DNA of 64,000 bases, from contig NZ_CP028324.1 of NCBI RefSeq assembly GCF_003028855.1, forward strand, positions 1,798,001 to 1,862,000, given 5' to 3'. Origin of the DNA: Pseudoduganella armeniaca (lineage in GTDB: Bacteria; Pseudomonadota; Gammaproteobacteria; Burkholderiales; Burkholderiaceae_D). Position 1 is the first letter of the stretch. The number at the start of each line of letters is the position of its first letter. The translations under genes and the position numbers were made by a program. A model generated the notes under the pieces. The model worked only from the letters and a program-made list of their open reading frames with translations, made no database searches and had not been told where the DNA came from. Shown here piece by piece: positions 44,744-55,179 of this stretch.

Positions 44744-44774
44744 ACCGGCCCCTGTCACCGGGGGTCTCAACCCG

Positions 44775-45500
44775 TCACATCCCGCCCCAGGCCGCCGCCA
44801 GCACTGCCAGCACCGCCAGCGCCGCCGTCTCGGTGCGCAATACCCGCGGCCCAGCCGACAGCGCCAGCGCCCCATGCTGCACGGCCAGCGCCTCTTCCTC
44901 GTCGGTAAAACCGCCCTCCGGCCCCACCAGCAAGGTGACGGGCTGCGCCGGCTGTGCATGCGTCCATTCCGCCAGCGACATGCTCGCGCGCGGGCTCAGC
45001 AGGATACGCTGGCCGTCGGCCGGTTGCGCCAGCCAGTCGCGCAGGTCGAGCGGCGGCGCCAGCCGTGGCAGCCGGTTGCGCCCGCTTTGCTCGCAAGCGG
45101 CCTCGATCACGCCGTGCCAGTGTTCCAGCTTCTTTTCCGCCCGCTCGGCCGACAGGCGCACCACGCAGCGCCGCGCCGCCAGCGGCTGCACGGCCGCCAC
45201 GCCCAGTTCGACCGCCTTTTCGATGATCCAGTCCATCTTGCTGCCTTCCGGCAGCGCCTGCGCCAGCGTGACGGGGAAGGGCAGCTCCGCCTCGCGCGGG
45301 TCGAACGCCTGCAGCTCGGCCGTCGCGCGCTTCTTGCCCACGTCGCGCAGCACGGCCGGATATTCCCCGCCTTCACCATTGAACAGGGTAATGGCCGCGC
45401 CCGGCTCCAGGCGCACGACGTTGACATGGTGCGCCACGGCGGGCGGCAGGTCGACCAGCTGGCCGGCGGCCAGCGGATGGGCGATATAAAAGCGGGGCAT
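44775..45500 (-). CDS. rsmE: 16S rRNA (uracil-1498-N3)-methyltransferase
   Basis: A 241-residue SPOUT-class methyltransferase. The N-terminal PUA-like part (MPRFYIAHPLAAGQLVDLPPAVAHHVNVVRL) precedes the knotted catalytic domain with KMDWIIEKAVELGVAAVQPL (about 68-87), LLVGPEGGFTDEEE (about 189-202) and GPRVLRTETAALAVLAVL (about 216-233). It methylates U1498 of 16S rRNA with S-adenosylmethionine. Length is normal. It is divergent from tkt. Confidence 0.94.
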   Translation of the reverse strand: MPRFYIAHPLAAGQLVDLPPAVAHHVNVVRLEPGAAITLFNGEGGEYPAVLRDVGKKRATAELQAFDPREAELPFPVTLAQALPEGSKMDWIIEKAVELGVAAVQPLAARRCVVRLSAERAEKKLEHWHGVIEAACEQSGRNRLPRLAPPLDLRDWLAQPADGQRILLSPRASMSLAEWTHAQPAQPVTLLVGPEGGFTDEEEALAVQHGALALSAGPRVLRTETAALAVLAVLAAAWGGM

Positions 45501-45689
45501 GACGATCCTGGAAACTGAAATGCACTAATTTTAAGCTGCCATCTCATGCTCTGGTAAAATAACGGGCTACGCAGTCTGGAGTCGTTTCAAAATGGCCGTG
45601 CGCCCCCGCGCCGGCGACCATTCTGAAACCGCTTCGCAAAGTATTTCCGTGTCGCGGCTCAGTCTCCAAACCTCCCTCGATAGACCACG

Positions 45690-47687
45690 ATGAAATCTAC
45701 GCTTCCCCACACCCAGATGGCCAACGCAATCCGTGCGCTGGCGATGGACGCTGTCCAGAAAGCCAACTCCGGCCACCCCGGCATGCCGATGGGCATGGCC
45801 GAGATCGCCGTAGCCCTCTGGAGCGGCCATCACCGCCACAACCCGGCCAATCCGAAGTGGGTCAACCGCGACCGTTTCCTGCTGTCCAACGGCCACGGTT
45901 CGATGCTGCATTACGCGCTGCTGCACCTGTCCGGCTACGACGTGTCGATGGACGACATCCGCAACTTCCGTCAACTGCACTCGAAAACCCCGGGCCACCC
46001 GGAAGTGGACATCACGCCTGGTGTCGAGACGACGACCGGCCCGCTGGGCCAGGGCCTGGCCAACGCCGTCGGCATGGCGCTGGCGGAATACCTGCTGGCC
46101 GCCGAGTTCAACAAGCCCGGCCATGAAGTCGTCGACCACTATACCTACGCGTTCCTGGGCGATGGCTGCCTGATGGAAGGCATTTCGCACGAAGTGTGCT
46201 CGCTGGCCGGCACGCTGGGCCTGAAGAAGCTGATCGCCCTGTACGACGACAACGGCATCTCGATCGACGGCAAGGTGGAAGGCTGGTTCACCGACGACAC
46301 GCCGAAGCGTTTCGAATCGTACGGCTGGAACGTGATCCCCGCGGTGGACGGCCATGACGTCGCCGCCGTGCAGGCCGCCATCGAGGCCGCGAAGAAGGCC
46401 GACAAGCCGACCCTGATCTGCTGCAAGACCATCATCGGCAAGGGCTCGCCCAACCTGCAGGGTGGCGACAAGGTCCACGGCGCCGCGCTGGGCGACAAGG
46501 AAATCGCGGCCGTGCGCGAGTACATCAGCTGGGGCCACGAGCCGTTCCTGCTGCCGGACGACGTGTCGAGCGCGTGGAGCTTCAAGGAGCAGGGCGCCGC
46601 GCTGGAAACCGAGTGGAACAGCAAGTTCGACGCCTACGCCGCCGCCTTCCCGCAGGAAGCCGCCGAACTGAAGCGCCGCATGAACGGCGAACTGCCGGGC
46701 AATTTCGAGCAAACCCTGCAGGCCGCCATCGCCGCCTGCGTGGAAAAGAAGGAAACCATCGCCACCCGCAAGGCGTCGCAAAACGCGATCCAGGCGCTGG
46801 CACCGATCCTGCCGGAGTTCCTGGGCGGCTCGGCCGACCTGACCAGCTCGAACCTGACGAACTGGAAAGAGTCCGTTGCCGTACGTTCCGGTAAACCTGG
46901 CAACCACATCAACTACGGCGTGCGCGAGTTCGGCATGAGCGCCATCATGAACGGCGTCGCGCTGCACGGCGGCTACATCCCGTTCGGCGCCACGTTCCTG
47001 ACGTTCTCCGACTACTCGCGCAATGCGCTGCGCATGGCCGCGCTGATGAAGCAGCGCTCGATCTTCGTGTTCACGCACGACTCGATCGGCCTGGGCGAAG
47101 ACGGCCCGACCCACCAGTCCGTCGAGCACGTTTCGTCGCTGCGCCTGATCCCGAACCTGGACAACTGGCGTCCGGCCGACACCGTCGAATCGATGGTGGC
47201 GTGGGGCGAGGCGGTCAAGCGCAAGAACGGTCCATCGACCTTGATCTTCTCGCGCCAGAACCTGCCGTACCAGGAGCGCAGCGAGCAAGCGATCGCCGAC
47301 ATCGCCAAGGGTGGCTACATCCTGGCGGACGCGGCCGATGCGAAAGCCGTCATCATCGCCACCGGTTCCGAAGTGGAGCTGGCCATGAACGCCGCCGCCG
47401 CGCTGAAAGAGCAGGGCGTGCCGGTGCGTGTCGTGTCGATGCCGTCCACCGACGTGTTCGACCGCCAGGACGCCGCCTACAAGGCCAGCGTGCTGGGCAA
47501 GGGCCTGCCGCGCGTGGCGGTGGAAGCCGGCGTGTCCGACTTCTGGTACAAGTACGTCGGCCTGGAAGGCGCCGTCGTCGGCATCGACACCTTCGGCGAA
47601 TCCGCCCCGGCGGGCGTGCTGTTCAAGCACTTCGGCTTCACGGTGGAGAACGTGGTGGCCAAGGTGAAATCTGTCATTGCTGCATAA
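45690..47687 (+). CDS. tkt: Transketolase
   Basis: A 665-residue thiamine-diphosphate enzyme transferring two-carbon ketol units in the pentose phosphate pathway. Seen: ANSGHPGMPMGMAEIA near the start, GPLGQGLANAVGMALAE, the ThDP/Mg2+ motif GDGCLMEGISHEV (about 154-166), then DGPTHQSVEHVSSLR and the C-terminal transketolase domain. It is followed 78 bp later by gap, the conserved tkt-gap order in Burkholderiales. A short GC hairpin (GCGGGC with GCCCGC) lies in that gap without a T-run. Confidence 0.97.
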   Translation: MKSTLPHTQMANAIRALAMDAVQKANSGHPGMPMGMAEIAVALWSGHHRHNPANPKWVNRDRFLLSNGHGSMLHYALLHLSGYDVSMDDIRNFRQLHSKTPGHPEVDITPGVETTTGPLGQGLANAVGMALAEYLLAAEFNKPGHEVVDHYTYAFLGDGCLMEGISHEVCSLAGTLGLKKLIALYDDNGISIDGKVEGWFTDDTPKRFESYGWNVIPAVDGHDVAAVQAAIEAAKKADKPTLICCKTIIGKGSPNLQGGDKVHGAALGDKEIAAVREYISWGHEPFLLPDDVSSAWSFKEQGAALETEWNSKFDAYAAAFPQEAAELKRRMNGELPGNFEQTLQAAIAACVEKKETIATRKASQNAIQALAPILPEFLGGSADLTSSNLTNWKESVAVRSGKPGNHINYGVREFGMSAIMNGVALHGGYIPFGATFLTFSDYSRNALRMAALMKQRSIFVFTHDSIGLGEDGPTHQSVEHVSSLRLIPNLDNWRPADTVESMVAWGEAVKRKNGPSTLIFSRQNLPYQERSEQAIADIAKGGYILADAADAKAVIIATGSEVELAMNAAAALKEQGVPVRVVSMPSTDVFDRQDAAYKASVLGKGLPRVAVEAGVSDFWYKYVGLEGAVVGIDTFGESAPAGVLFKHFGFTVENVVAKVKSVIAA

Positions 47688-47765
47688 ATTTGCATTTCCT
47701 GGAGCGGGCCGCAGCCCGCTTCGCTGTCGGCTGAAAAAAGATTCTTAATCAAAGGAGCACATAGT

Positions 47766-48776
47766 ATGACGATCAAGGTAGCAATCAACGGTTATGGCCG
47801 TATCGGCCGCAATGTCCTGCGCGCTTTCTACGAAGGCGGCAAGAAACAGGACATCCAGATCGTGGCCATCAACGACCTGGGCAACGCGCAATCGAACGCG
47901 CACCTGACCCGCTACGACACGGCGCACGGCAAGTTCCCGGGCACCGTCGAAGTCGAAGGCGACAACATGATCGTGAACGGCGACAAGATCCGCGTGTTCG
48001 CGCAGCGCAATCCTGCCGAAATTCCATGGGGCGAGCTGGGCGTGGACGTCGTGCTGGAGTGCACCGGCTTCTTCACGACCAAGGAAAAAGCCTCGGCCCA
48101 CCTGAAGGGCGGCGCCAAGAAAGTCATCATCTCCGCGCCGGGCGGCAAGGACGTCGACGCGACGATCGTCTACGGCGTCAACCACGACGTGCTGAAGGCA
48201 ACGGATACCGTCATCTCGAACGCCTCCTGCACCACCAACTGCCTGGCCCCGCTGGTCAAGCCGCTGAACGACGCCATCGGCCTGGAAACCGGCCTGATGA
48301 CGACCGTGCACGCCTACACCAACGACCAGGTGCTGACCGACGTGATGCACGAAGACCTGCGCCGCGCCCGTTCGGCCACGCAGTCGATGATCCCGACCAA
48401 GACCGGCGCCGCTGCCGCGGTGGGCCTGGTGCTGCCGGAACTGAACGGCAAGCTGGACGGCTACGCGATTCGCGTGCCGACCATCAACGTGTCGATCGTC
48501 GACCTGTCGTTCATCGCCAAGCGCGACACGACCGTCGATGAAGTGAACCAGCTGATGAAGCAGGCTTCCGAAGGCGCGCTGAAGGGCATCCTGACGTACA
48601 ACACCGAGCCGCTGGTATCGGTCGACTTCAACCACAACCCGGCCTCGTCGAACTTCGACGCAACGCTGACGAAAGTCTCCGGCCGCCTGGTCAAGGTATC
48701 GTCGTGGTACGACAACGAGTGGGGCTTCTCGAACCGCATGCTGGACACCACCGTGGCGCTGATGAACGCCAAGTAA
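47766..48776 (+). CDS. gap: Glyceraldehyde-3-phosphate dehydrogenase, type I
   Basis: A 336-residue NAD-dependent glycolytic enzyme. The Rossmann start INGYGRIGRNVLRAFYE is followed by the catalytic Cys in SNASCTTNCLAPL (about 153), His in TVHAYTNDQ (about 180), and WYDNEWGFSNRM near the C-terminus. AAAGGAGC precedes the ATG. It is cotranscribed or read through from tkt. A clear terminator follows at 48801. Confidence 0.97.
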   Translation: MTIKVAINGYGRIGRNVLRAFYEGGKKQDIQIVAINDLGNAQSNAHLTRYDTAHGKFPGTVEVEGDNMIVNGDKIRVFAQRNPAEIPWGELGVDVVLECTGFFTTKEKASAHLKGGAKKVIISAPGGKDVDATIVYGVNHDVLKATDTVISNASCTTNCLAPLVKPLNDAIGLETGLMTTVHAYTNDQVLTDVMHEDLRRARSATQSMIPTKTGAAAAVGLVLPELNGKLDGYAIRVPTINVSIVDLSFIAKRDTTVDEVNQLMKQASEGALKGILTYNTEPLVSVDFNHNPASSNFDATLTKVSGRLVKVSSWYDNEWGFSNRMLDTTVALMNAK

Positions 48777-48800
48777 TCGTTCGCTGCACGGTAGTTCTCG

Positions 48801-48826
48801 AAGGCGCCTGCGGGCGCCTTTTTTTA
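48801..48826 (+). terminator. Rho-independent terminator of gap
   Basis: A perfect 7-bp stem, AGGCGCC (48802-48808) with GGCGCCT (48813-48819), loop TGCG, followed by seven T, 25 bp after the gap stop. Confidence 0.92.
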
Positions 48827-48845
48827 TTGTTGCAGCATGCGGAGG

Positions 48846-49003
48846 TGGGGTCTGTCCCCGGTAAGTGATAGCGGCAGAGGCACCCATTGGTGTCATCAGG
48901 GGACTGACCCCGGTTTTCATCCGCGGCCGATGAAAACCGGGGTCAGTCCCCTGACACTGCTAACGATGCCTCAAGCGTTCTCACTGACAGGGGACAGACC
49001 CCA
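48846..49003. repeat. Nested inverted repeats, TGGGGTCTGTCCCC outer and 26-bp perfect inner
   Basis: The inner arms 48896-48921 and 48929-48954 are exact complements (start TCAGGGGACTGACCCCGG) with loop CGCGGCC. The outer arms TGGGGTCTGTCCCC at 48846-48859 and its exact complement at 48990-49003 enclose them. It fills the 306-bp convergent gap between gap and the frameshifted receptor, together with one terminator at each end; no gene is seen there. Confidence 0.95.
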
Positions 49004-49027
49004 AGCCCGATGTGCTGGTGGTGCGCG

Positions 49028-49064
49028 CAAAAAAAAGCCCCGCCGGCGCGAGCCGGCGGGGCTT
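49028..49064 (-). terminator. Rho-independent terminator of the frameshifted TonB receptor
   Basis: A perfect 13-bp stem, 49035-49047 with 49052-49064 (AAGCCCCGCCGGC arm), is followed on the minus strand by a T-run (A-run at 49029-49036 on the plus strand). It lies 19 bp after the stop. Confidence 0.92.
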
Positions 49065-49082
49065 TCATTCAGGTGCTGAAGC

Positions 49083-51787
49083 TTAGAAGCTGTACGAAGC
49101 GCGCACGTACATCGTGCGGCCCGTCACGTCCGTGAAGCGCGGGTCGAAGCCGGCCTGGAACGTGGTTTCCTGGTACGACAGCGGTGGCGTGCGATCGAAC
49201 ATGTTGCGGATACCGAACGTCACGGCGACGCCTTTAGGCTGCGTGTACGAAATGTAGCTGTCGAAGGTGGTGTACGAAGCGACGCGGTGGTTGTCCACGT
49301 AGTCGTTTTCCGCGTCCAGGTAGCCCGACTTGAAGTGACCCGTCAGGCCGGCGCTCAGCTCCTTCTTGTTCCAGCGCACGCTGGCGGTGTTTTGCCAGCG
49401 GAACACCGGACCGATGCCGGAGAAGATGCCCACGTTCTGGTGCCACTCGCCGCCTTCCGTGTTCTGGTACTTGTACTGGTGTACCCACGTGCTGTTCAGC
49501 GAGAAGTTGTACGTGCCGTAGTCGGTCGTGCGCAGGCGGTATTGGGCGCCCAGGTCGATACCGTTGGTCTTGATGCCGCCCAGGTTCTGGGTGCGCAGGT
49601 CGACGTAGCCGCAGTTCACGCCAGGGCACTGGGAACCGTCGATCGACAGGTTGCCAGCGGCGTTGCGGTGGAACAGGGACGCGTACTTGACCGCGTCGCC
49701 GAAGGCGTCGGTTTCGGCCATGTTGGCGATCTGGTGTTCCAGTTCGATCGCCCACAGGTCGGCCGTCAGCGTCAGGTCCTTCACGCCTTCGTAGACGATG
49801 CCCAGCGTGGCGTTCTTCGACTCTTCCGGATTCAGGTTCTTGTTACCGCCTTGCAGCTTCTGGAACTGCATGTCGCAGTTGGTCGATGCGCTCTTGCCTG
49901 GTGCCGGCGTGCCGTTCGGGCAATTGATCGGATCGTTGACCGTCGACGTGTTGGTGTACGTGTTGGCGGCGTTGATCTCGTACAGCGACGGCGCGCGGAA
50001 GCCCGTCGAGTAGGAGCCGCGCACCATCGTCGTCGTGCTTGGCTGCCAGCGGAAGCTGACTTTCGGGTTGGTCGAATTGCCGAAGTCGCTGTATTTGTCG
50101 TAACGCACGGCGGCGGTCACGTCCAGCGTCTTCACGATCGGCACGTTCAGCTCGGCATACGCGGCGTAGACCGTGCGCGAACCTTCATTGTGCGTGTTCG
50201 GGTCGATACCGGTGCTGGCCACGACCTTCTCGGCGTACGAGGTGTTCGCGGCCGACAGGAATTCCTCGCGGCTGGCCTGGCCGCCGATGGCCAGTGCGGC
50301 ACTGCGGCCGGCGCCCAGCCAGTCGCTCAGCTCGCGGCTGGCGTTCAGGTCGAACGTCTTGGTAGTACCCTTGGCGTTCTGGATGTTGCCGTCCAGTGCC
50401 GCGCCCATCAGCAGCGCCATGCCGGCCGCGCTTTGATCGCCGAACGGATTGATCACGCCGTCCAGGACGCCCTGGGTGATGATGTCGCCGTCGCTGTAGC
50501 CCTCAGGTTGACCTTGACCTTGTTCTCGCCCCACGACAGGCCGGTGCGGTAGTCCCAGCCGGCGACGTTGCCGGACAGTTCAGCCACGAAGCGCTGCTGG
50601 CGGTTGATGTTCTCGTCCGCGCGCACGCCGTTCGGCAGGTCGCGCCACATGACGTTGATGTAGCCAGGACGCGCGCCTTCCGGCAGGTCGCCGGCGCCGA
50701 AGTTCGGGTCGAGCGGAATGTTCGGCGTGAAGTTGCCGTTGCCCGGGTAGTACGGGTTGAGCGCGCCGTTGGCCAGCGTGCGGTTCATGATCAGGCCGCC
50801 GTATGGCACGGGGGCGATCTGGCTTTCCACCTTGCTGCGGCTGTGCAGGTATTCCAGGCTCAGCTCATGGTTGTTCGGCAGCTTGATGGTGCCCTTGAAC
50901 AGGCCGGTGGCGCGCTCGGAGCGCGGCACGTAGTCGACGAAGCTCGACGTGGTCATCTTGCAGCCAGTGCCGTTCGGCACCAGGTTCGGTGCGCTCGTGC
51001 AGTTTGGTGCGGCCGGATTGCCGACCGGGTCGTCCTGGTAATAGTTGGCCGGGAAGGTGCTGCTGGACAGGCCGCCGGCGAAGCGGCGGTTGAAGTCGCG
51101 CTCGGTACCGCCGATGGCGCGCTGCTTCTGGAAGTCGCCCATCGCGTAGAAGTTCCAGCCGTCCTTGTCGACGTCGCCGTAGCCGTAGGCGATGCTGCTG
51201 TTCAGGCTCGTGCCGCCCTTGTGCTCGGGAGAATCGCCACCGACGCTGACGACGCCGCCGGTGAAATCGCGCTTGGTGATGAAGTTGATGACGCCGCCGA
51301 CGGCGTCGGAGCCGTACAGTGCGGAAGCGCCGTCACGCAGCACTTCGACGCGCTCGATGGCCGCGAACGGGATCATGTTCAGGTCGGGTGCCGAGCTGTC
51401 GAACGCGTTGTTCGCCAGGCGGCGACCGTTCAGCAGCACCAGCGTCTTGTTGGCGCCGAGGCCGCGCATGTTGGCGAACGATGCGCCGCCGGTGGACAAG
51501 CCCACCACCTGGCTCGTGCCCTGGGTCGCCTGCATGGCGGCCACGGTGGACAGCACCTGCTCGACCGTGCTGATACCTTCGGCCTTCAGGTCGGACATCT
51601 TCATCACGGTCACGGGTACGGCGGTTTCGGCATCGATCCGCTTGATCGCGGAACCGGTGATCTCGACGCGCTGCATCGGCGCATCGGCCTGTTGCGCGAA
51701 GGCGGGAACGGCCATCAGCGAGGCGCCCAGGGCGCCGGCCGAGCAGATCAACCTGACGGATTGCGCCAGGGTGGTTTCTTTCATCAT
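49083..51787 (-). pseudogene. TonB-dependent receptor with a -1 frameshift
   Basis: The 5' part (51787 down to 50453) encodes a signal peptide ending PAFAQQ, a plug (VEITGSAIKRIDAETAVPVTV, MRGLGANKTLVLLNGRRLANN, VEVLRDGASALYGSDAVGGVIN) and early barrel up to WGENKVKVNL, then runs into junk residues and stops. The remaining barrel continues in another frame from about 50505 (EGYSDGDIITQG) to the C-terminal MYVRASYSF at 49083. Adding one base near 50501-50506 restores a single receptor of about 901 residues. All other parts look intact, so a recent mutation or sequencing error is likelier than old decay. Confidence 0.88.
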
Positions 51788-51987
51788 GTTTGCTCCAGTG
51801 TTGTCGTCACAAGGGCGTTCTGTGCGAGGCGCGGACCTCAGGCAGAGAACGACCCGACATAAGACACCGGAACTTGCATCGTGGTCAACCGTATAAATAT
51901 TTCATAATGTTATCTGTAGGTTATGCGCAACAATATTGCAACGAAACTGTGGTATAGACAGGTCGAGGCAAGAAAATTCCAAAAGTT

Positions 51988-52024
51988 AACAAAAAAACCT
52001 GCCAATCGTGCAACTGGCAGGTTT
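51988..52024 (-). terminator. Rho-independent terminator of the 52-55 kb TonB receptor
   Basis: A perfect 10-bp stem, AAACCTGCCA (51995-52004) with TGGCAGGTTT (52015-52024). On the minus strand it is followed by seven T. It lies 20 bp after the receptor stop and upstream of the frameshifted receptor gene. Confidence 0.9.
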
Positions 52025-52043
52025 CACGGCCGCTGGCGCAGCC

Positions 52044-54965
52044 TTACAGGGTGGCGCGCAGGCCCAGGTAGTAGCGCCGCCCGATCGCATCGTAGGCGCC
52101 CGCTTCGGTTTCCGCGCCTGTCGTGTTGCCCGGCAGGCCGGTAACGATCGGCGGCGCCTTCGTGTTGAAGGCATTGTCCATGCCGAAGTACAGCTCGAAC
52201 TTCTTGCGCAGCTCGTAGGTCAGCTGGAAGTCCTGGTAGGTGCGCGAACCAACCCCGACCGAATTGCGCGGCAGATCGAGCTGGGCCAGGAACTGGTCGT
52301 CCAGGTAAGCCTTGCCGATGTAGGTGGTGGTGCCGGCAATGCCGATCGGGCCCCATTTATAGGCCAGGTTGATCGAGGCCTTGTTTTTCGGGCTCTGCGC
52401 GATCTCGCCAGCCCAGTAGTCACGGTTGGCGCCAGGGGTCGGCGTGTCGTAGCCTTCGCGCAACCAGGTCCAGGCCACGCGTGCGTTGAGGCGGCCCGGG
52501 CCGACGGCGCCAGCCCACGAAGCCGTTACGTCGACACCTTCCGTGGCTTTGCCGCCCGTGTTGTTGGTGGGCGAGTCGACATATTCCAGCGAGCCGGCAC
52601 TGTTGCCGGCGATGTCGGTCCGCCGGCGGGTGACCAGGTTGCACAGCGATGCATCGCCGCCGTAGCAGTTCTCCAGCGTGTACTGGCGCGGCAGCAGGAC
52701 GATGGCGTCGGCGATCTTGATGTCGAAGTAGTCCAGCGTGAACACGAAGTTCTTCAGCGGGGCGATGGACCGGGGCGTCCATACCACGCCCACCGTCGTG
52801 GACCAGCCTTTCTCTTCCTTCAAGGCCGGGTTGCCCCGGTCATAGCCGCTGATACCTTGCTGGTCCGCCTGGTTCAGGGTGAACACGCCGCCGTTGGCCT
52901 GCATATTGGCCAGTACGCCAGGCGCGGCGCGGCAGGCCACCGCACGCGGGCTGGGGTCCGTGATCGTGACGTCCTCGCAGGGATCGACGATATCGGATGG
53001 GAAGGTCTGCTGCGGCGGCTGGAACAGCTCGTTAATATTCGGTGCGCGCGTCGACAGCGCCCGCGTGGCGCGCACGCGCACGTCCGGGATCGGCGACCAC
53101 TCGCCGCCCACGTTCCAGCTGCTGGTGTAGCCGACCGTGGAGTATTTGCCACGACGCGCGGCCGCGCTCAGGTTCAGTTCGTTGACGAAGGGCTTGTCCT
53201 TCAGGACCGGTACCCGCACCTCGGCAAACAGTTCCTTGACGTTGAACTTGCCGTAGGTGGGCGGCAAGGCGTTACCGGCGTTCAGGCCGGCCTGCGTCAG
53301 CGCATCGGCCTCGCTGTCCGACTCCTCGCCACGCCATTCGAAACCGGCCGCGAAGCCGACCTTGCCGGCTGGCAGGTCGAAAATTTCACCATTGATCGAG
53401 CCGCCCGCCAGCTTTTGCGTGACCTTCGTCTCCAGGCTGCCCGGCGCGCCGACATACTTCAGCGCCTCCGGCGTAATGGTATTGAAGCCGAACAGGTTGA
53501 TGGGGACGCAACCCAGCGCGCGCGCGATGGGGTCGGCGCAGATGATCTCGGTACGGTTGTTGTTCTGGTTGACGTCGTCGGTGTCCTGGAACGCTTCCAG
53601 CGCGTGGCGGAAATTGAGCACGTTGACCTGGCCGCTCGAGCTTTGCGATTCCTTGGTCTGGCCGTACGCGACGTAGGTCTCGTAATTCCATTCGCGCAGC
53701 AGGTTGAACGTGCCCTTCAGCCCCGTGGCCAGACGGAACGTGTCGCGGTTGGCCTTGCTGCCGCGGTTGCCCACCTCGGACATGCGCCGGGTGAACACAT
53801 AGTCGCGCAGCCCATCGCCATCGTTGTCGCTGATGTCGTTGAACAGGCGGTCCGGTACGTAGGGGTTGCGACGCAGCACGCCGTTGATGAGCGTCTCGGC
53901 GGGTACGTAGCCGCTGCCCTTGTAGATGTCGTCCGAGCCCAGGGCGAACGGCTCCAGCTTGGTCGTCACCCGGGTCGACGCGTAATTGCCTTCGAAGAAG
54001 ACGGTATGGTTGTCGTTCAGGTTCATCGTGCCCGTCGTTGCCAACAGGTAACGATCCGTCGGCACGGCGATGGAACGGTAGTCGGAGCGGTTGAAGCCGG
54101 TCGCCGCCTGGCCATTGGTGCCATTGGTGTTCCACTCGATGATATTGCCGTTGCGGTCATACGTGAAGTCGTCCGTGTCGCCGAAGAAGTGGCCCTGCGG
54201 CGCATAACCGGAATAGTAGGGCCGCTGCACGCGGAACAGGTCTTCCGGATCGCCCTCGCTGTTCTGGTCGATCGCCGACGCGGCCCGGTCCTTCGAATAC
54301 ACCGCGCCCTGCTTGGAGAAGCCGAAGTGCACCATGATGTTGCTGCTGGCGTCGGCATTGCTGGTGCCCCAGGTGGCGGAGAACTTCTTCTTGGTGTCGT
54401 CGTGCTTCGTGCTCTGGCCGCCCTGGACGTCTAGGATGAGGCCGGAGAAATTGCGCTTGGTGATGATGTTGACGACGCCGGCCACGGCATCGGAGCCGTA
54501 GGTGGCCGAGGCGCCGCCCGTCAGCAGCTCGACGCGCTCGATGAAATCGGTCGGGATCACGTTCAGGTCGACGGCCGAATCGCCCGGGATGCCGGAGACG
54601 AAGCGGCGGCCGTTGAGCAGCACCAGCGTGCGCGACGTGTCCAGGTTGCGCAGGTTCACCGTCGAGACGCCGGCGCTGGAGGTGGAGAAATTCGAGTTGG
54701 TGCGGCTGACGGTGGGCGTGCCCAGCGTCGGGTTCTTCATCAGCAGTTCCTGCAGATTGGTGGCGCCGGAGGCGGCGATGTCCGCCGACGTCAGCACCTG
54801 CAACGGCGACGGCGACTCGGCACCCGGCGACGCGATGCGCGAGCCCGTCACCTGCACCGTTTGCATCGGCGCCTCGCTGGCGGTTTGTGCCAATACCTGC
54901 ATGCTGAACACGGCACCGCCGAGTCCGATCAATCGCACCGCACGCGAAATGACTTTTTCTCTCAT
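52044..54965 (-). CDS. TonB-dependent receptor
   Basis: A 973-residue outer-membrane receptor. It has a signal peptide ending QVLAQT, a plug with VQVTGSRIASPGAESPSPLQVL, TVNLRNLDTSRTLVLLNGRRFV and VELLTGGASATYGSDAVAGVVNI, and a barrel with the late block YELRKKFELYFGMDNAFNTKAPP and the terminus YYLGLRATL. Start ATG at 54965 follows GGGAG; a longer frame reaches 55037. Paired cysteines occur in loops (ENCYGGDASLCN). It lies directly upstream of, and parallel to, the frameshifted receptor, but a terminator separates them. Confidence 0.92.
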   Translation of the reverse strand: MREKVISRAVRLIGLGGAVFSMQVLAQTASEAPMQTVQVTGSRIASPGAESPSPLQVLTSADIAASGATNLQELLMKNPTLGTPTVSRTNSNFSTSSAGVSTVNLRNLDTSRTLVLLNGRRFVSGIPGDSAVDLNVIPTDFIERVELLTGGASATYGSDAVAGVVNIITKRNFSGLILDVQGGQSTKHDDTKKKFSATWGTSNADASSNIMVHFGFSKQGAVYSKDRAASAIDQNSEGDPEDLFRVQRPYYSGYAPQGHFFGDTDDFTYDRNGNIIEWNTNGTNGQAATGFNRSDYRSIAVPTDRYLLATTGTMNLNDNHTVFFEGNYASTRVTTKLEPFALGSDDIYKGSGYVPAETLINGVLRRNPYVPDRLFNDISDNDGDGLRDYVFTRRMSEVGNRGSKANRDTFRLATGLKGTFNLLREWNYETYVAYGQTKESQSSSGQVNVLNFRHALEAFQDTDDVNQNNNRTEIICADPIARALGCVPINLFGFNTITPEALKYVGAPGSLETKVTQKLAGGSINGEIFDLPAGKVGFAAGFEWRGEESDSEADALTQAGLNAGNALPPTYGKFNVKELFAEVRVPVLKDKPFVNELNLSAAARRGKYSTVGYTSSWNVGGEWSPIPDVRVRATRALSTRAPNINELFQPPQQTFPSDIVDPCEDVTITDPSPRAVACRAAPGVLANMQANGGVFTLNQADQQGISGYDRGNPALKEEKGWSTTVGVVWTPRSIAPLKNFVFTLDYFDIKIADAIVLLPRQYTLENCYGGDASLCNLVTRRRTDIAGNSAGSLEYVDSPTNNTGGKATEGVDVTASWAGAVGPGRLNARVAWTWLREGYDTPTPGANRDYWAGEIAQSPKNKASINLAYKWGPIGIAGTTTYIGKAYLDDQFLAQLDLPRNSVGVGSRTYQDFQLTYELRKKFELYFGMDNAFNTKAPPIVTGLPGNTTGAETEAGAYDAIGRRYYLGLRATL

Positions 54966-55179
54966 GGTTGCTCCCTGTTGTGTTGAAAGCCGCTGGGGCG
55001 CTCCGTGGCGGGGCGCCAAACCATGAATGTTAGACAAGGGTTGCCGGTACGCGAACCGGATTCGTCACGAAAGTGGAACGTTGTCTTTTATTTACCACGC
55101 AATTTCAATCCGGAAAATGCGATGATCTTCGCGTAATTTTGCCTTTACTCACACTAAGTTGCAAATCTGAAACGCCCGC

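Noticed and set aside
49083..50534. A separate complete protein encoded by the 3' half of the frameshifted TonB receptor
   Set aside because: It lacks signal peptide and plug and continues exactly where the 5' half leaves off; it is the barrel of the same gene.
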